Part shown: positions 9,890-19,260 of the stretch, piece after piece
How positions within the stretch are numbered: position 1 is the first letter of the stretch
Layout: each line of letters opens with the position of its first letter
Assembly: GCA_015039365.1 (NCBI GenBank)
Contig: WION01000642.1
Span: forward strand, 1-26,221
Length of the DNA stretch: 26,221 bases
Source: Amanita rubescens
Taxonomy: Eukaryota > Basidiomycota > Agaricomycetes > Agaricales > Amanitaceae
Direction: 5' to 3'
The notes under the pieces: model-generated
The model's database searches: none
What the model was told of the DNA's origin: nothing
Seen by the model: the letters and a program-made list of their open reading frames with translations, nothing else
Made by a program: the position numbers and the translations under genes

Positions 9890-12091
9890 TCAGGGCAAAT
9901 GTGTTGTATTGAACAGGCGGTTACCGGTGTCCGTGGTACCCTTCCCGGTGAACCGGTTATCGGATAGACGAAGAGCAACTAGACTGAGATTCATGTCATG
10001 CTCGAGGGCTTGAGAGAAGACGCCCTTGGATAGCGACTGGGCCTGGACAACCCCTGCAATCACGATGATGCGAACGGTAGTATCAAGACTGCGGATGTGT
10101 TGAACGAATTCAGCCACCGATTTGCCGCTATTGACCACCGAGTCCACCAACAACACGTTTCGTTGTTTGTGCAGATGGTGGGGTTTGATGTCGGACGGCT
10201 GAGTGGCGTGAACGAACATGGCGAGTGGGAAGACACTGTTAACGCCGAGCGCCATTGGCTCTCCTCCACGCATAAGCGCCACGATTGTCGTCTGCTGCTC
10301 TTGGTGAAGTCGAAAGCCACTTGTTGCATGTCCCTGAACATGGGGGATTGCGTATTCTTCGAGACCGATCATACCGGTCAGAAACTCGGTCGCCAGATAT
10401 GACCCAACCTCGCCATGTGCTTTCCTGAGGGCAGGGCCAGAAACCATTGCATCGCGCATCGGCGTCATCAACAGCTTAGCAGCGCTCCGATCCGTTGCAT
10501 GAACGATGCGAAGGCTGGCTGGCTTGCGACAACGCAAGATTGATTCCATGAACTCTTTATCAGTGAATCGCACCTGAGGAAGTTTGGTCGTGTCTAGCCT
10601 TGGTGAAGCGTGAGGGGGCAGCAGCACCTGGCTCGCCCGAAGCCCCTCATTGTCGATGGCGTGCAGCAAGTCCTTCTCCATAGTCGTGCTCCTGGCGTGT
10701 TCTTCTCCGACAACGACGATGGCCTCATGTGCCTCACCCAACATACCCAGGTCCAAGGTACTGTCTCCAAATGCTGAAACGTACATGTGATGAACGTCTC
10801 GTAGGCGTGACACCAGGGTTGCCTTCACAGAAGCAGTTACAATGAGCCCGTCAGCAATGCGGCCCCCGCCAATGACTTGAACCCTCTCAGACAGGCCTTC
10901 TTTGGCAAGGATTTTTTCCCACAAATTACCCAGCCCACAGGTAACGACTATGGCGAGAACGTGGTCCTGCTCTGCCACAAGTCGCAGTAGTGATACAAAT
11001 TCTGGATGCATCGTTACTGTCAGGGCTACTTTCTCGCAGGTGACGTCAAACTCGTGGTCATCTACCGCCTCTTCATACAGCAATGCGACCTGGCGGAAGG
11101 CAGCGTACGAGTAACCCATAGTGCTACTGAATACCGCCTTCAACGGATCGTCCTCGTCTCTCGACTTGGAGTTGGAGAGCGTCTGCCAGAAAAGCCTCCC
11201 TGTGTCCAGCGCAGCCAGAGTCCTGTCGCCATCCATAACGAGCGCCACATGCGGTTCAGGCCTAGGTTGACAATTGTAGCGGACAACAATGTCATCCAGC
11301 CTACTTTCAGCACGACGCAGGTTGTCCTCTTCAGTATGATACCGGAAGTCGCGTAATAGTTTTGCGATCCTGTTTGAAGTTGGTGACGGCTCGGAGGATA
11401 TGAGGGAGAATAGAATGTTGTGCTGGCGGCAGAGATCACGAAGCTCGGTCTTCTCTATCTTCTGCCAGTTGCGTAAATGCTCAACCGACGCGGTCGAACG
11501 ACTTCGCAGTGTGTCATTCTGACGGCGTTGTGCTACGATTTCGGCGGGTACGTCGAGGTAGAGAATATGTGTGTATGTGTTTAGGTCACTGCGCGTGTAT
11601 ACTCTCTGGCCGACTTGGTTCCCTTCTTGCCAGAACATGAAATGCCCGGCCACGACGGCTGTTTTTCCACTGGCAAGACAGCTCTTCCAAATAGTATCAA
11701 TGGCGACCTCGCGCCAATGTGACTTTTGTTCCTCGTCCAGCTTCTGGAATGCAGCGAGGCCACCCGGAACCAGAGAGGCGATCATCTGGGAGCCTTCATA
11801 GAACTCGTAACAGCTCTCTTCCAGTTCACGCTTCAACTGATCGAACAGGAAGGTCTTCCCACAGCCGGGAATCCCGTATATACCCACGACAATGGGTTTA
11901 AAGTCATTGGGAACGGAGTTGGGCTTGGTCTTGGTGAGCTGGATTGATTGCTTATCGGCTGTAGACGATGACTCATCCGAGCTGCAAGGGATGTAGGTAT
12001 CGGTTCCACTCAGAGTTAAAGACAGAAGAACATACCTGGCGTCACGCAGGTTAGTTGGCTTGGCTGACTGTTGCGGTGCACCTAGGGACAT
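9890..12091 (-). CDS. Three-domain protein: P-loop kinase, HAD phosphatase, UPRTase-like phosphoribosyltransferase
   Basis: A single open frame of 733 codons starts at an ATG (12091-12089) and has no intron. Residues about 65-250 are a P-loop kinase-like domain with Walker A GIPGCGKT (73-80). Residues about 282-470 are a HAD-superfamily phosphatase: motif I DGDRT (D287, D289), motif II Thr in IVVTCG (384), a candidate motif III Lys (K423) and motif IV GDSTLD (442-447), so the catalytic set looks complete and phosphoserine-phosphatase-like. Residues about 535-733 are a phosphoribosyltransferase of the uracil-PRTase type: ALMRGGEPM (606-614), PRPP loop VLLVDSVVNSGKS (646-658) and C-terminal GTTDTGNRLFNT. 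The loop has Asp-Ser where most PRTases have two acidic residues. From family knowledge, PRTases join a base to PRPP and the other two domains handle phosphoryl transfer. The true substrates cannot be read from sequence. It is divergent from the CYTH gene. Confidence 0.85.
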   Translation of the reverse strand: MSLGAPQQSAKPTNLRDARYVLLSLTLSGTDTYIPCSSDESSSTADKQSIQLTKTKPNSVPNDFKPIVVGIYGIPGCGKTFLFDQLKRELEESCYEFYEGSQMIASLVPGGLAAFQKLDEEQKSHWREVAIDTIWKSCLASGKTAVVAGHFMFWQEGNQVGQRVYTRSDLNTYTHILYLDVPAEIVAQRRQNDTLRSRSTASVEHLRNWQKIEKTELRDLCRQHNILFSLISSEPSPTSNRIAKLLRDFRYHTEEDNLRRAESRLDDIVVRYNCQPRPEPHVALVMDGDRTLAALDTGRLFWQTLSNSKSRDEDDPLKAVFSSTMGYSYAAFRQVALLYEEAVDDHEFDVTCEKVALTVTMHPEFVSLLRLVAEQDHVLAIVVTCGLGNLWEKILAKEGLSERVQVIGGGRIADGLIVTASVKATLVSRLRDVHHMYVSAFGDSTLDLGMLGEAHEAIVVVGEEHARSTTMEKDLLHAIDNEGLRASQVLLPPHASPRLDTTKLPQVRFTDKEFMESILRCRKPASLRIVHATDRSAAKLLMTPMRDAMVSGPALRKAHGEVGSYLATEFLTGMIGLEEYAIPHVQGHATSGFRLHQEQQTTIVALMRGGEPMALGVNSVFPLAMFVHATQPSDIKPHHLHKQRNVLLVDSVVNSGKSVAEFVQHIRSLDTTVRIIVIAGVVQAQSLSKGVFSQALEHDMNLSLVALRLSDNRFTGKGTTDTGNRLFNTTHLP

Positions 12092-12386
12092 TTTTGAAAG
12101 GAATTGTAACAGAAGAATTTATATTCAGCTATGCGGCGGAAGAAAGGTTACAGTAAACAAGCTGCAGGGGCGACACGTAGGTTGCGTCCGAGGAGCGCAA
12201 GTGACAAAGCGTAGGTGGGTCCCCTGAAGCTTGTTACACTGGCAGATCGACTGTCATCGATTCATCAGTCGACGTGTGACGTGCTGCGCACAGCCACTTT
12301 CCCACGGGATACGGACGCCAGGAATCATCCAAGGTTTGCCAGCTGGGATACCTTGATCCTCCGTTTCTCACTTCTTTCCACAGATA
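12092..12386. promoter_or_regulatory. Shared divergent promoter region
   Basis: The 295 bp between the start codons of the kinase-HAD-PRTase gene (-) and the CYTH gene (+) must hold the start sites of both. A TATAAAT word lies on the minus strand at 12123-12117, only about 26 nt before the minus-strand ATG, which is close for a true TATA box. Toward the plus gene a pyrimidine-rich CTCACTTCTTTCCACAG ends at about 12382. It could be a splice acceptor of a 5' leader intron or just leader sequence. Confidence 0.5.
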
Positions 12387-13034
12387 GTGATGAGGCCATC
12401 ACTCATATTACGAGCACTTTTAGAGGTAGAACGCAAGTTCTGCTCGCTCGCCGTCGAAGATCTCGTTGCAAATACCGGACAACCTCCTTTCAAAAACGTG
12501 CACGCTCTTTCCCAGCGTACAATCCACGATGTGTACTACGACAACCCATCTAGATCTCTCATAAATGCTGGTATTTGGGTCAGACGGCGGAATGGCATCT
12601 GGGAAGCAAAAGTAAAGAAAGGCGGTGATTTCACCAATTCTATGTTCGAGGAGCTCTCAGGATCTGACCTCGTTCGGCGATGTGTGCAAGAAGTGATAGG
12701 AAAAGAAGCCAGCGAGAAGGACTTTTTTGGACTGGATGCTATTGCGACATTGTCAACAGTCCGGCAATCGTGGGTAGCAGACGGCGAGTTCAAAATTGTC
12801 TTCGATGCTATGAATTTCGGGCACACTGTCGGAGAGGTTGAGCTGCAGGAAGACTTTCATTACTCGGCAACTGCAAACGCCTCGAAAGAAGATCAAATTC
12901 GAGATAGGATGACGGAGATGGACAAGAGGATTGAAATGTTTATGAACAGATATCATTGGGCCTTTCGGCTGGGTGTACCCAAGGGAAAGCTCATGGCGTA
13001 CTTTGAGCTGCAGGAAGCAGGGAAGATACGTTAG
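12387..13034 (+). CDS. CYTH-domain protein, thiamine-triphosphatase-like
   Basis: The 215-residue frame opens with the CYTH signature ExExK: LLEVERKF places E13, E15 and K17 at the N-terminus. It continues with VYYDNPSRSL, WVRRRNGIWEAKVKK (the Arg/Lys-rich strands that bind the polyphosphate) and later GEVELQEDF, an acidic strand that holds metal ions. CYTH enzymes form a tunnel barrel that binds triphosphates; the length and the WVRRRNGIWEAK pattern fit the thiamine-triphosphatase branch, which cleaves thiamine triphosphate to the diphosphate. Other CYTH activities (inorganic triphosphatase, adenylate cyclase) cannot be excluded. Two ATGs in tandem (12387, 12390) could start translation; either leaves the motif at the expected distance. 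No intron is needed. It is divergent from the kinase-HAD-PRTase gene. Confidence 0.8.
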   Translation: MMRPSLILRALLEVERKFCSLAVEDLVANTGQPPFKNVHALSQRTIHDVYYDNPSRSLINAGIWVRRRNGIWEAKVKKGGDFTNSMFEELSGSDLVRRCVQEVIGKEASEKDFFGLDAIATLSTVRQSWVADGEFKIVFDAMNFGHTVGEVELQEDFHYSATANASKEDQIRDRMTEMDKRIEMFMNRYHWAFRLGVPKGKLMAYFELQEAGKIR

Positions 13035-13266
13035 GGAATTGTTTCGTTTCTCACCGTGGCATATTTTATCGCTCTAATATTACATTATGAATTCTCTACA
13101 GTCGCCCACTGGGTCCAAGTTGAACATCCCCATAACTCCATTGCTCAACTTGCTAGCTTAGTCACTGGACAATCGGTCGTTTTGTAAATCCCATTACAGT
13201 AGTAATAGCCATTTTTTACACATTGATATGCAATAAAGCTAGTGTTCCCCCACGGGTACGGGTTCC

Positions 13267-14452
13267 GCACCTGAATTTGAGGACCCGAAGTATGCGTTCG
13301 TTGAACATCCTCCTTTCGCAAATGTATGACCGGCAACTGGGGCGAAGAAGCCACAGAAGAAGCCCAGTTACTCGATCCGTCATCATCACCAGCGACATTG
13401 ATCACAATCCCAGGAATCGCATCGGTATCCGCGTCATTTCTGTTTGTTTCGTCACCTCTTTGACTGGCACTCTCCAAATTCTCAGCTTCACTCTCGCTGA
13501 CACCGCTTCCGTACCCATTTGCACTACTAACCAGGCTAGCTGCTTTACCCATACGAGAAATATCAGCTGTCTTGTCACGTCCGCAGATCGGCAACGGCAA
13601 CTCAACGGGTACAGATGGACGTCGATAGACGTTGCATTGTGCTTGTGGAGGCTGATTTAATTGAGGTTGCACACGTGATAGTGGTCGTGACTCTGGCCGT
13701 TGGTGCTGGTGAATGGGCAGCTGTGGAGAGGGCCAGAGTTGCTGCGGTCGCGCATGCTGTGATGGTGGTAGCGATTGCGTATGCTGAGGTGGCAATGATC
13801 GCGCATACTGAGGTGGTAGTTATTGTGGATGCTGTGGTGCTGTCGGTTGTGAGCGCTGCGGTGGAGGTACTGGATGCTGTGGTAGAGGCACCGGATGGCT
13901 GCCAGGGACGCTACTGTTGACGCGGATACCGTGACTGCAGCGGTTGCAGTGGTTGCTGAATAAGGAGCTTATGGTGCCGGAACAGGGGGCCGGCACAGGC
14001 ATTTGTACGTTCCTGTATCCATTCAAGACACAGGTTCCATAAATGCCGCTTATGATACTACCATTGAACTACTAGCTGTTGGCAATGAGCATTGTGACGG
14101 TCGGGGCGAAGGGTGGGGTGGGTGCTGATGCTGCTGCCAGAAAGTATGTGAAGTTCGAAAATTGGAAGAACAATGCGTGTATCTCCCAGGGTTGAGGACA
14201 AGCCTGCAGTTCTAGAAGAGGCTGGCGGGTGTGACTCCGCGTATGCGCTACAAGCCTCATTCGATTGACGCTTGAGCTGAAGGCGACAATGCAAGCGACG
14301 TCGGGGGCTTGATGTTATATTGACCCCAATGTGAGGCAATGAACGCGTGTGAGAATGGGAAGATGACGGGTAACCGGGTGATAGGATGTGTCGGAACGAT
14401 GAAGGGCGGTCATGGTCGGACATCGACGCATATGAAGAGTAGCGGGCATATG
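13267..14452 (-). pseudogene. Decayed partial duplicate of the LIM gene (no LIM domains)
   Basis: The minus strand here is a diverged copy of 2822-4660 of the LIM gene. Matching protein pieces include LPVIH, DDGSSNWASSVASSPQ (original DDRSSNWASSVASSPQ), QHQRPESRPLSR, QPPQAQ, SHSHTRSLPHIGVNITSS, and NGYRNVQ. Homology begins near CACCTGAATTTGAG (13267, as at 2822) and ends near CATCGACGCATATGAAG (about 14450, as at 4637). The copy is about 650 bp shorter. One clear deletion joins sequence equal to about 3738 directly to about 4090 (junction near 13961). No LIM-coding part was copied and frames are broken, so a functional product is unlikely. The tentative intron at 4094-4157 is present in the copy, which argues for DNA duplication rather than retroposition. 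Confidence 0.85.
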
Positions 14453-14539
14453 TGCGAAGTTCAGCCGTGTGACACGTTAGTACGTTACACGCTCTTTCCT
14501 TCTTGACCACAACATACCCAAATCATTAAAGACTACCAG

Positions 14540-14594
14540 GTAAGCTTGATCTGGACCTCCACAATAGCTCTATGACGTCCTTATCCCTTTCTAG
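14540..14594 (+). other. Possible 5'-leader intron of the NB-ARC-TPR gene
   Basis: A consensus donor (CAG/GTAAGC) at 14540 and acceptor (CCCTTTCTAG) ending at 14594 bound a 55-nt segment, the same size as the gene's other introns. It lies just before the start codon at 14611. If spliced, it would sit in the untranslated leader. Only sequence motifs support it. Confidence 0.4.
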
Positions 14595-14610
14595 TTGTGC
14601 TGTAACTGTC

Positions 14611-17600
14611 ATGATGGATGGCCCTCAACAGGCTACAAACCATTTTTTCCCTGGGGCACACGACATTTTTATGAAAGATGCTCAATTTACAGAGGTTATT
14701 TAAGTACAAGTTGTCCACTGGTAGCACAACAATAACCCTAACCCATAGATAACTAACAACACCAACAACATCAACCTTAACCTCACCCCTCCTGATTCTG
14801 CTTTACCTCCTCTAGCACCCCTGAAACATTCCAGTACATTCTTCACAGGCAGAGATAAATACTTGCAAAGATTGAAGGACTATTTTAGCTCCCATGTGGA
14901 AGGCCAAAGGAAGTCATTCCTTTTGCATGGTATGGGAGGTATTGGAAAAACTCAGATTTGCTTGAAATTTATTGAACAAAATCCTGATCTGTGAGTATAT
15001 CAATGTTAGTATAATATTCATTTGAGATGAACAACTTGTCTCAGGTTTTCTGACATATTTTGGCTTCATGCTTCTTCAGAGGCTATTATTGAAGTTGGAC
15101 TAATGCAGATAGCTCAGGCTAACAATGCCCCAAAGGAGGCAACAAAGTCTCCTCAATCTGCTCTCAAATGGATTGCTCAGAGATCTGGATGGCTCATGGT
15201 ATATGATAGTGCAGATGGGCATTATTCTATGGTTGAAACATTCCTTCCACCAGGGAATGGAGGAAATATCTTGATTACAAGTAGGAATGTGGGATTGAAG
15301 AGGCTGGCATTGGACTCAGTGAATGTTCTTGACATGGGAGATGATGAGGCTGTTCAGTTGCTGTTGAAATCAGCCATGCTTGATGGCACATCTGATCATA
15401 TAACAACTATGGCCCAAAATGTGATATCAGAAGTGGGTGGAATACCACTTGCTGTTGATCAAGCAGGAGCATACATGCAAAACTGTGGCTGTAGCATTGG
15501 TAGCTATCTTGAGCTATTCACAAAACACAAGCATCAATTGATGTCAAGGAAAGAATTCAAGGGAGCATCTGGTTATGGAACATCTACATATGGAACATGG
15601 GACATCTCAATAGAACAGATTGAGGGCATGGCTGCAAAAGAAACAGGACAAGAGGCTCAAGCAGCACAATGTGCAATCAGGCTACTAAGAATTTTTGCCT
15701 TTTTAAATCATGAGAATATACCTGAGGAATTATTCAAAAATGCAGCAGAAAACTATATAAACAGAGATCTTGTCCAGGAGGCACAGCTCAATTTACCATT
15801 GTCAGTGACACTGTTAGATCATCAGACCTTGCTTGTGAACAAAGGAGAGTGGGACAGAATGCAGTTCCTGGATGGAATCAAAGTTCTATTGTCATTTTCT
15901 TTGATCAAGGCGATTGATCATCTATACTCCATGCATCCATTAGTAAATGAGTGGAGCAGACACATCATATCCAAGACAGATATCAGTGATCAATATCACA
16001 GAGGAAGAGCACTGTTATCCTGTTCCATAGCTCTTGATTGGCACATTGATAACTACACATTCTGTAAAGTTCTTGCACCACATATTAGGGCAAATATTTC
16101 ATGTGGATTGGATTTACAGTTGAAAAGCAGGTATTATGATGATGAATATCCAAGATTTGCACTAGTTTTTCATCACATTGGCAGCTGGAATGAGGCAGAG
16201 AAGCTGTTACTTGTTGGATTTGAACAGAGGAAAACAAATATTGGACTAAACCACCCAGCCACTCTCACCACCATGAACAGTTTGGCAGCAACATACTTCA
16301 ATCAGGGAAGGTGGGATGAGGCAAAGAAGCTGCAGGTGGAGGTGATGAATGCAAGAAAAGTGAAACTTGGATCAGGCCATCCAGATACTCTCCACACAAT
16401 GCACAATCTGGCACATACATATGGGAATCAGGGAAGGTGGGATGAGGCAGAGAAGATGCAGGTGGAGGTGATGAATGCAAGAAAAGCAAAGCTTGGATTA
16501 GACCATCCAGATACTCTCCACACCATGCACAATCTGGCATCAACATTTGGGAATCAGGGAAGGTGGGATGAGGCAGAGAAGCTCCAGGTAGAGGTGATGA
16601 ATGCAAGAAAAGCAAAGCTTGGATCAGACCATCCAGACACTCTCCATGCAATGCACAACCTGGCATTAACATTCTGGAATCAGGGAAGGTGGGATGAGGC
16701 AGAGAAGATGCAGGTGGAGGTGATGAATGCAAGAAAAGCAAAGCTTGGATCAGACCATCCAGATACTCTCCTCGCCATGCACAATCTGACATTAACATTC
16801 TGGAATCAGGGAAGGTGGGATGAGGCAGAGAAGATGCAGGTGGAGGTGATGAATGCAAGAAATGTGAAGCTTGGATCAGGCCATCCAGATACTCTCTGCA
16901 CCATGCACAATCTGGCAGAAACATACAGTAATCAGGGAAAGTGGGATGAGGCAGAGAAGCTCCAGGTGCAGTTGATGGATGCAAGAAGAGCAAAGCTTGG
17001 ATCAGACCATCCAGACACTCTCCACATCATGCACAGTCTGGCATCAACATTTGGGAATCAGGGAAGGTGGGATGAGGCAGAGAAGCTCCAGGCAGAGATG
17101 ATGAATGCAAGAAAAGCAAAGCTTGGATCAGACCATCCAGATACTCTCCACACCATGCATAATCTGGCATCAACATTCTGGAATCAGGGAAGGTGGGATG
17201 AAGCAGAGAAGATGCAGGTAGAGGTGATGAATGTAAGAAAAGCAAAGCTTGGATCAGACCATCCAGATACTCTCCACACCATGCATAATCTGGCATCAAC
17301 ATTCTGGAATCAGGGAAGGTGGGATGAAGCAGAGAAGATGCAGGTAGAGGTGATGAATGCAAGAAAAGCAAAGCTTGGATCAGGCCATCCAAATACTCTC
17401 CACACCATACACAATGTGGCAGAAACATACAGGAATCAGGGCAGGTTGGAAGAGGCAGAGAAGCTACAGGTGGAGGTGATGAATGTAAGAAAAGTAAAGC
17501 TTGGATCAGACCATCCAGACACTCTCCACACAATGCACAGTCTGGCATCAACATTTGGAAATCAGGGAAGGTGGGATGAGGCAGAAAAAATGCAGGTTGA

Positions 17601-18471
17601 GGTGATGAATGCAAGACAATTAAAGCTTGGATCAGGCCATCCAAACACTCTCCACACCATGCACAACATGGCAGAAATATACAGGCATCAGGGAAGATTG
17701 AAAGAGGCAGAGAAGCTACAGGTGGAGGTGATGAATGCAAGAAAAGCAAAACTTGGATCAGACCATCCAGACACACTCCACACAATGCACAGTCTGGCAT
17801 CAACATTTGGAAATCAGGGAAGGTGGAATGAGGCAGAAAAGCTTCAGGTGGAGGTGATGAGTGCAAGAAAAGTGAAGCTTGGATCAAACCATCCAGATAC
17901 TCTTCACACCATGCACAATCTGGCATTAACATTCTGGAATCAGGGAAGGTGGGATGAGGCAGAGAAGATGCAGGTGGAGGTGATGAATGCAAGAAAAGTA
18001 AAGCTTGGGTCAGACCATCCATACACTCTTGACACCATGCACAATCTGGTATCCACATACAGGATTCAAGGAAGGTGGGATAAGGCAGAGAACCTGGAGG
18101 TGGAGGTCATGAATGCAAGAAAAGCAAAGCTTGGATCAGACCATCCAGATACTCTTAATACAATGAATTATCTTGCAACAGCATACTGGAATCAAGGAAG
18201 GTGGGACAAGGCAGAGAAGCTGCAAGTGGAGGTGGTGAAAACAAGAAAAGCAAAGTTTGGACCAGATCATCCATCCACTTTGAATGCAATGGCTAGCTTG
18301 GCTTTGACATATAGTAGAAGCCAGGGAAGGTTGGATGAGGCAGAACCTTTGCTGTCTCAAGTTGTGCAATCCATGCAAACTGTTATGGGAGCTCAACATC
18401 CCACTACAGTCCATTACAAGAGACAACTTGACAAACTTGTTATGAGGCAAAACATGTGTTATTTAATGTAG
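14611..18471 (+). CDS. NB-ARC NTPase with C-terminal TPR (kinesin-light-chain-type) repeats; NLR-like protein
   Basis: Exons 14611-14694, 14749-14990 and 15045-18471 join in frame through two 54-nt GT-AG introns to 1250 aa. The N-terminus is short (FFPGAHDIFMKDAQFTEITN) with no classical effector domain. The NB-ARC switch module shows TFFTGRDKYLQRLKDYF, Walker A GMGGIGKT (89-96), a Walker B-like LMVYDSAD (159-166), ILITSRN, and the GLPL-type motif GGIPLAVDQAGAYM (240-253). Residues about 512-1226 are 17 repeats of 42 residues, each like HPDTLHTMHNLASTF plus NQGRWDEAEKLQVEVMNARK. Family knowledge: fungal NB-ARC/TPR proteins are NLR-like sensors implicated in non-self or conflict recognition, where the ligand or binding repeats vary and the NTPase oligomerises. 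A role here is inference. Codons favour A/T-ending forms (AGA, GGA, GCA) unlike the flanking COPI and LIM genes. Start: first of two tandem ATGs. Confidence 0.9.
16252..18396 (+). repeat. Tandem 126-bp repeat array (17 units) encoding the TPR domain
   Basis: Units start with CAT/CAC-CCA and are 126 bp each; only the last is 129 bp. Many units are almost identical: unit 8 (17134-17259) and unit 9 (17260-17385) differ at only two bases by eye. Units 10-11 and 12-13 look like a duplicated pair (AETYR/AEIYR unit followed by ASTFG unit). Amino-acid changes concentrate at a few positions, mainly after LA and before NQG (STFG, LTFW, ETYS, ETYR, STFW), and at KLQ/KMQ. This suggests recent unit exchange within the array. 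Confidence 0.92.
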
Positions 18472-19020
18472 CCTTGAATCCAATTTTATTCAGTAACCAG
18501 ACATCACAGTACAGAAAATGCTTTATGACATAGGACAAAAGGCTTACTAAATTTGGCATTCAGTTTACTATGTATGACTATCAATCATTGCAGGTGAATA
18601 GCAAGCTGTATATCACAACTAGAAAACAAAGGGAGCAAGGCAGCATACTTGTTCCTCATGCCCTGATCATTGAATGTGGAGCCATTCCCCACCACAGTAG
18701 CACCTCATTCAAGAGAGAAGTTCCATTTGTATTAAACAAACCCAACAGAGTAAGGTTGTCCCACTGGAGGTGGTACACATTGGTTCTGTTGGGGTATGTA
18801 CTGACTTACCACCACTGGCATTGCTGTTATTTGAGTTAGAGGATGTACCAGTGCATTGCTGCCTGGCTTCACCTATTGCAGGTACACCACTGGAACACGA
18901 AACAGCATTTGCCAATCCATGTGCATTATTATTTAACTTGGAGGGAAACACAACTCGTTCAGCCCTGTTGTACTTGTTAGATGTGTTTACATTGGAGACA
19001 GTGGTATAGGGGTAGGGTTG
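18472..19020. other. AT-rich region after the NB-ARC-TPR gene with unrecognised splice-like open frames
   Basis: The composition resembles the NB-ARC gene rather than the GC-richer flanks. On the plus strand a frame at 18570-18839 contains VNSKLYITTRKQREQGSILV and follows a possible acceptor (TCATTGCAG at 18594). On the minus strand a Ser/Asn-rich frame (ARQQCTGTSSNSNNSNASGG) ends at a consensus donor GTAAGTCAG near 18810. I do not recognise either product. They may be remnants of one transposon-derived or accessory gene, or chance. The NB-ARC gene's 3' end and polyadenylation site must lie near the start of this stretch. Confidence 0.3.
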
Positions 19021-19260
19021 GATGATTAGCCCTGTTTATCATTTTGTGGAAGCCGTGCACGCTCAGTTGCTGCATGAAACTGGATAACCAATCATCAGAG
19101 ACAAAAAAATGGGTATGGTTCAGGTCACGAGCGCATTGCGGGTGTGCAGTGTAGGATTAGGTGATGGCTACAAAGCGCATTTCGATGGTTTATGTTCGGA
19201 GGTGGCAGCTGGTGGCAGGTGCGTTCATCAATACAATTGAGCAGCAGCGAGGGGGAGGGG

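Noticed and set aside
10060..11439. Alternative frames on both strands inside the three-domain enzyme gene
   Set aside because: The 733-codon frame has continuous domain motifs from end to end; the others have none.
12215..12553. Plus-strand frame overlapping the start of the CYTH gene
   Set aside because: It is in another frame, has no known motif and runs through the CYTH signature region, which is clearly coding in the 12387 frame.
16298..18058. Long minus-strand open frames (231 and 343 codons) with a regular Pro/Ser/Leu repeat
   Set aside because: They lie antisense to the TPR array. A stop-free antisense frame in one 126-bp unit is copied into all units, so the length is an artefact of the repeat.
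16252..18396. Regular repeat spacing resembling a CRISPR array
   Set aside because: The units are contiguous coding repeats without unique spacers, in a eukaryotic gene with an open frame throughout.
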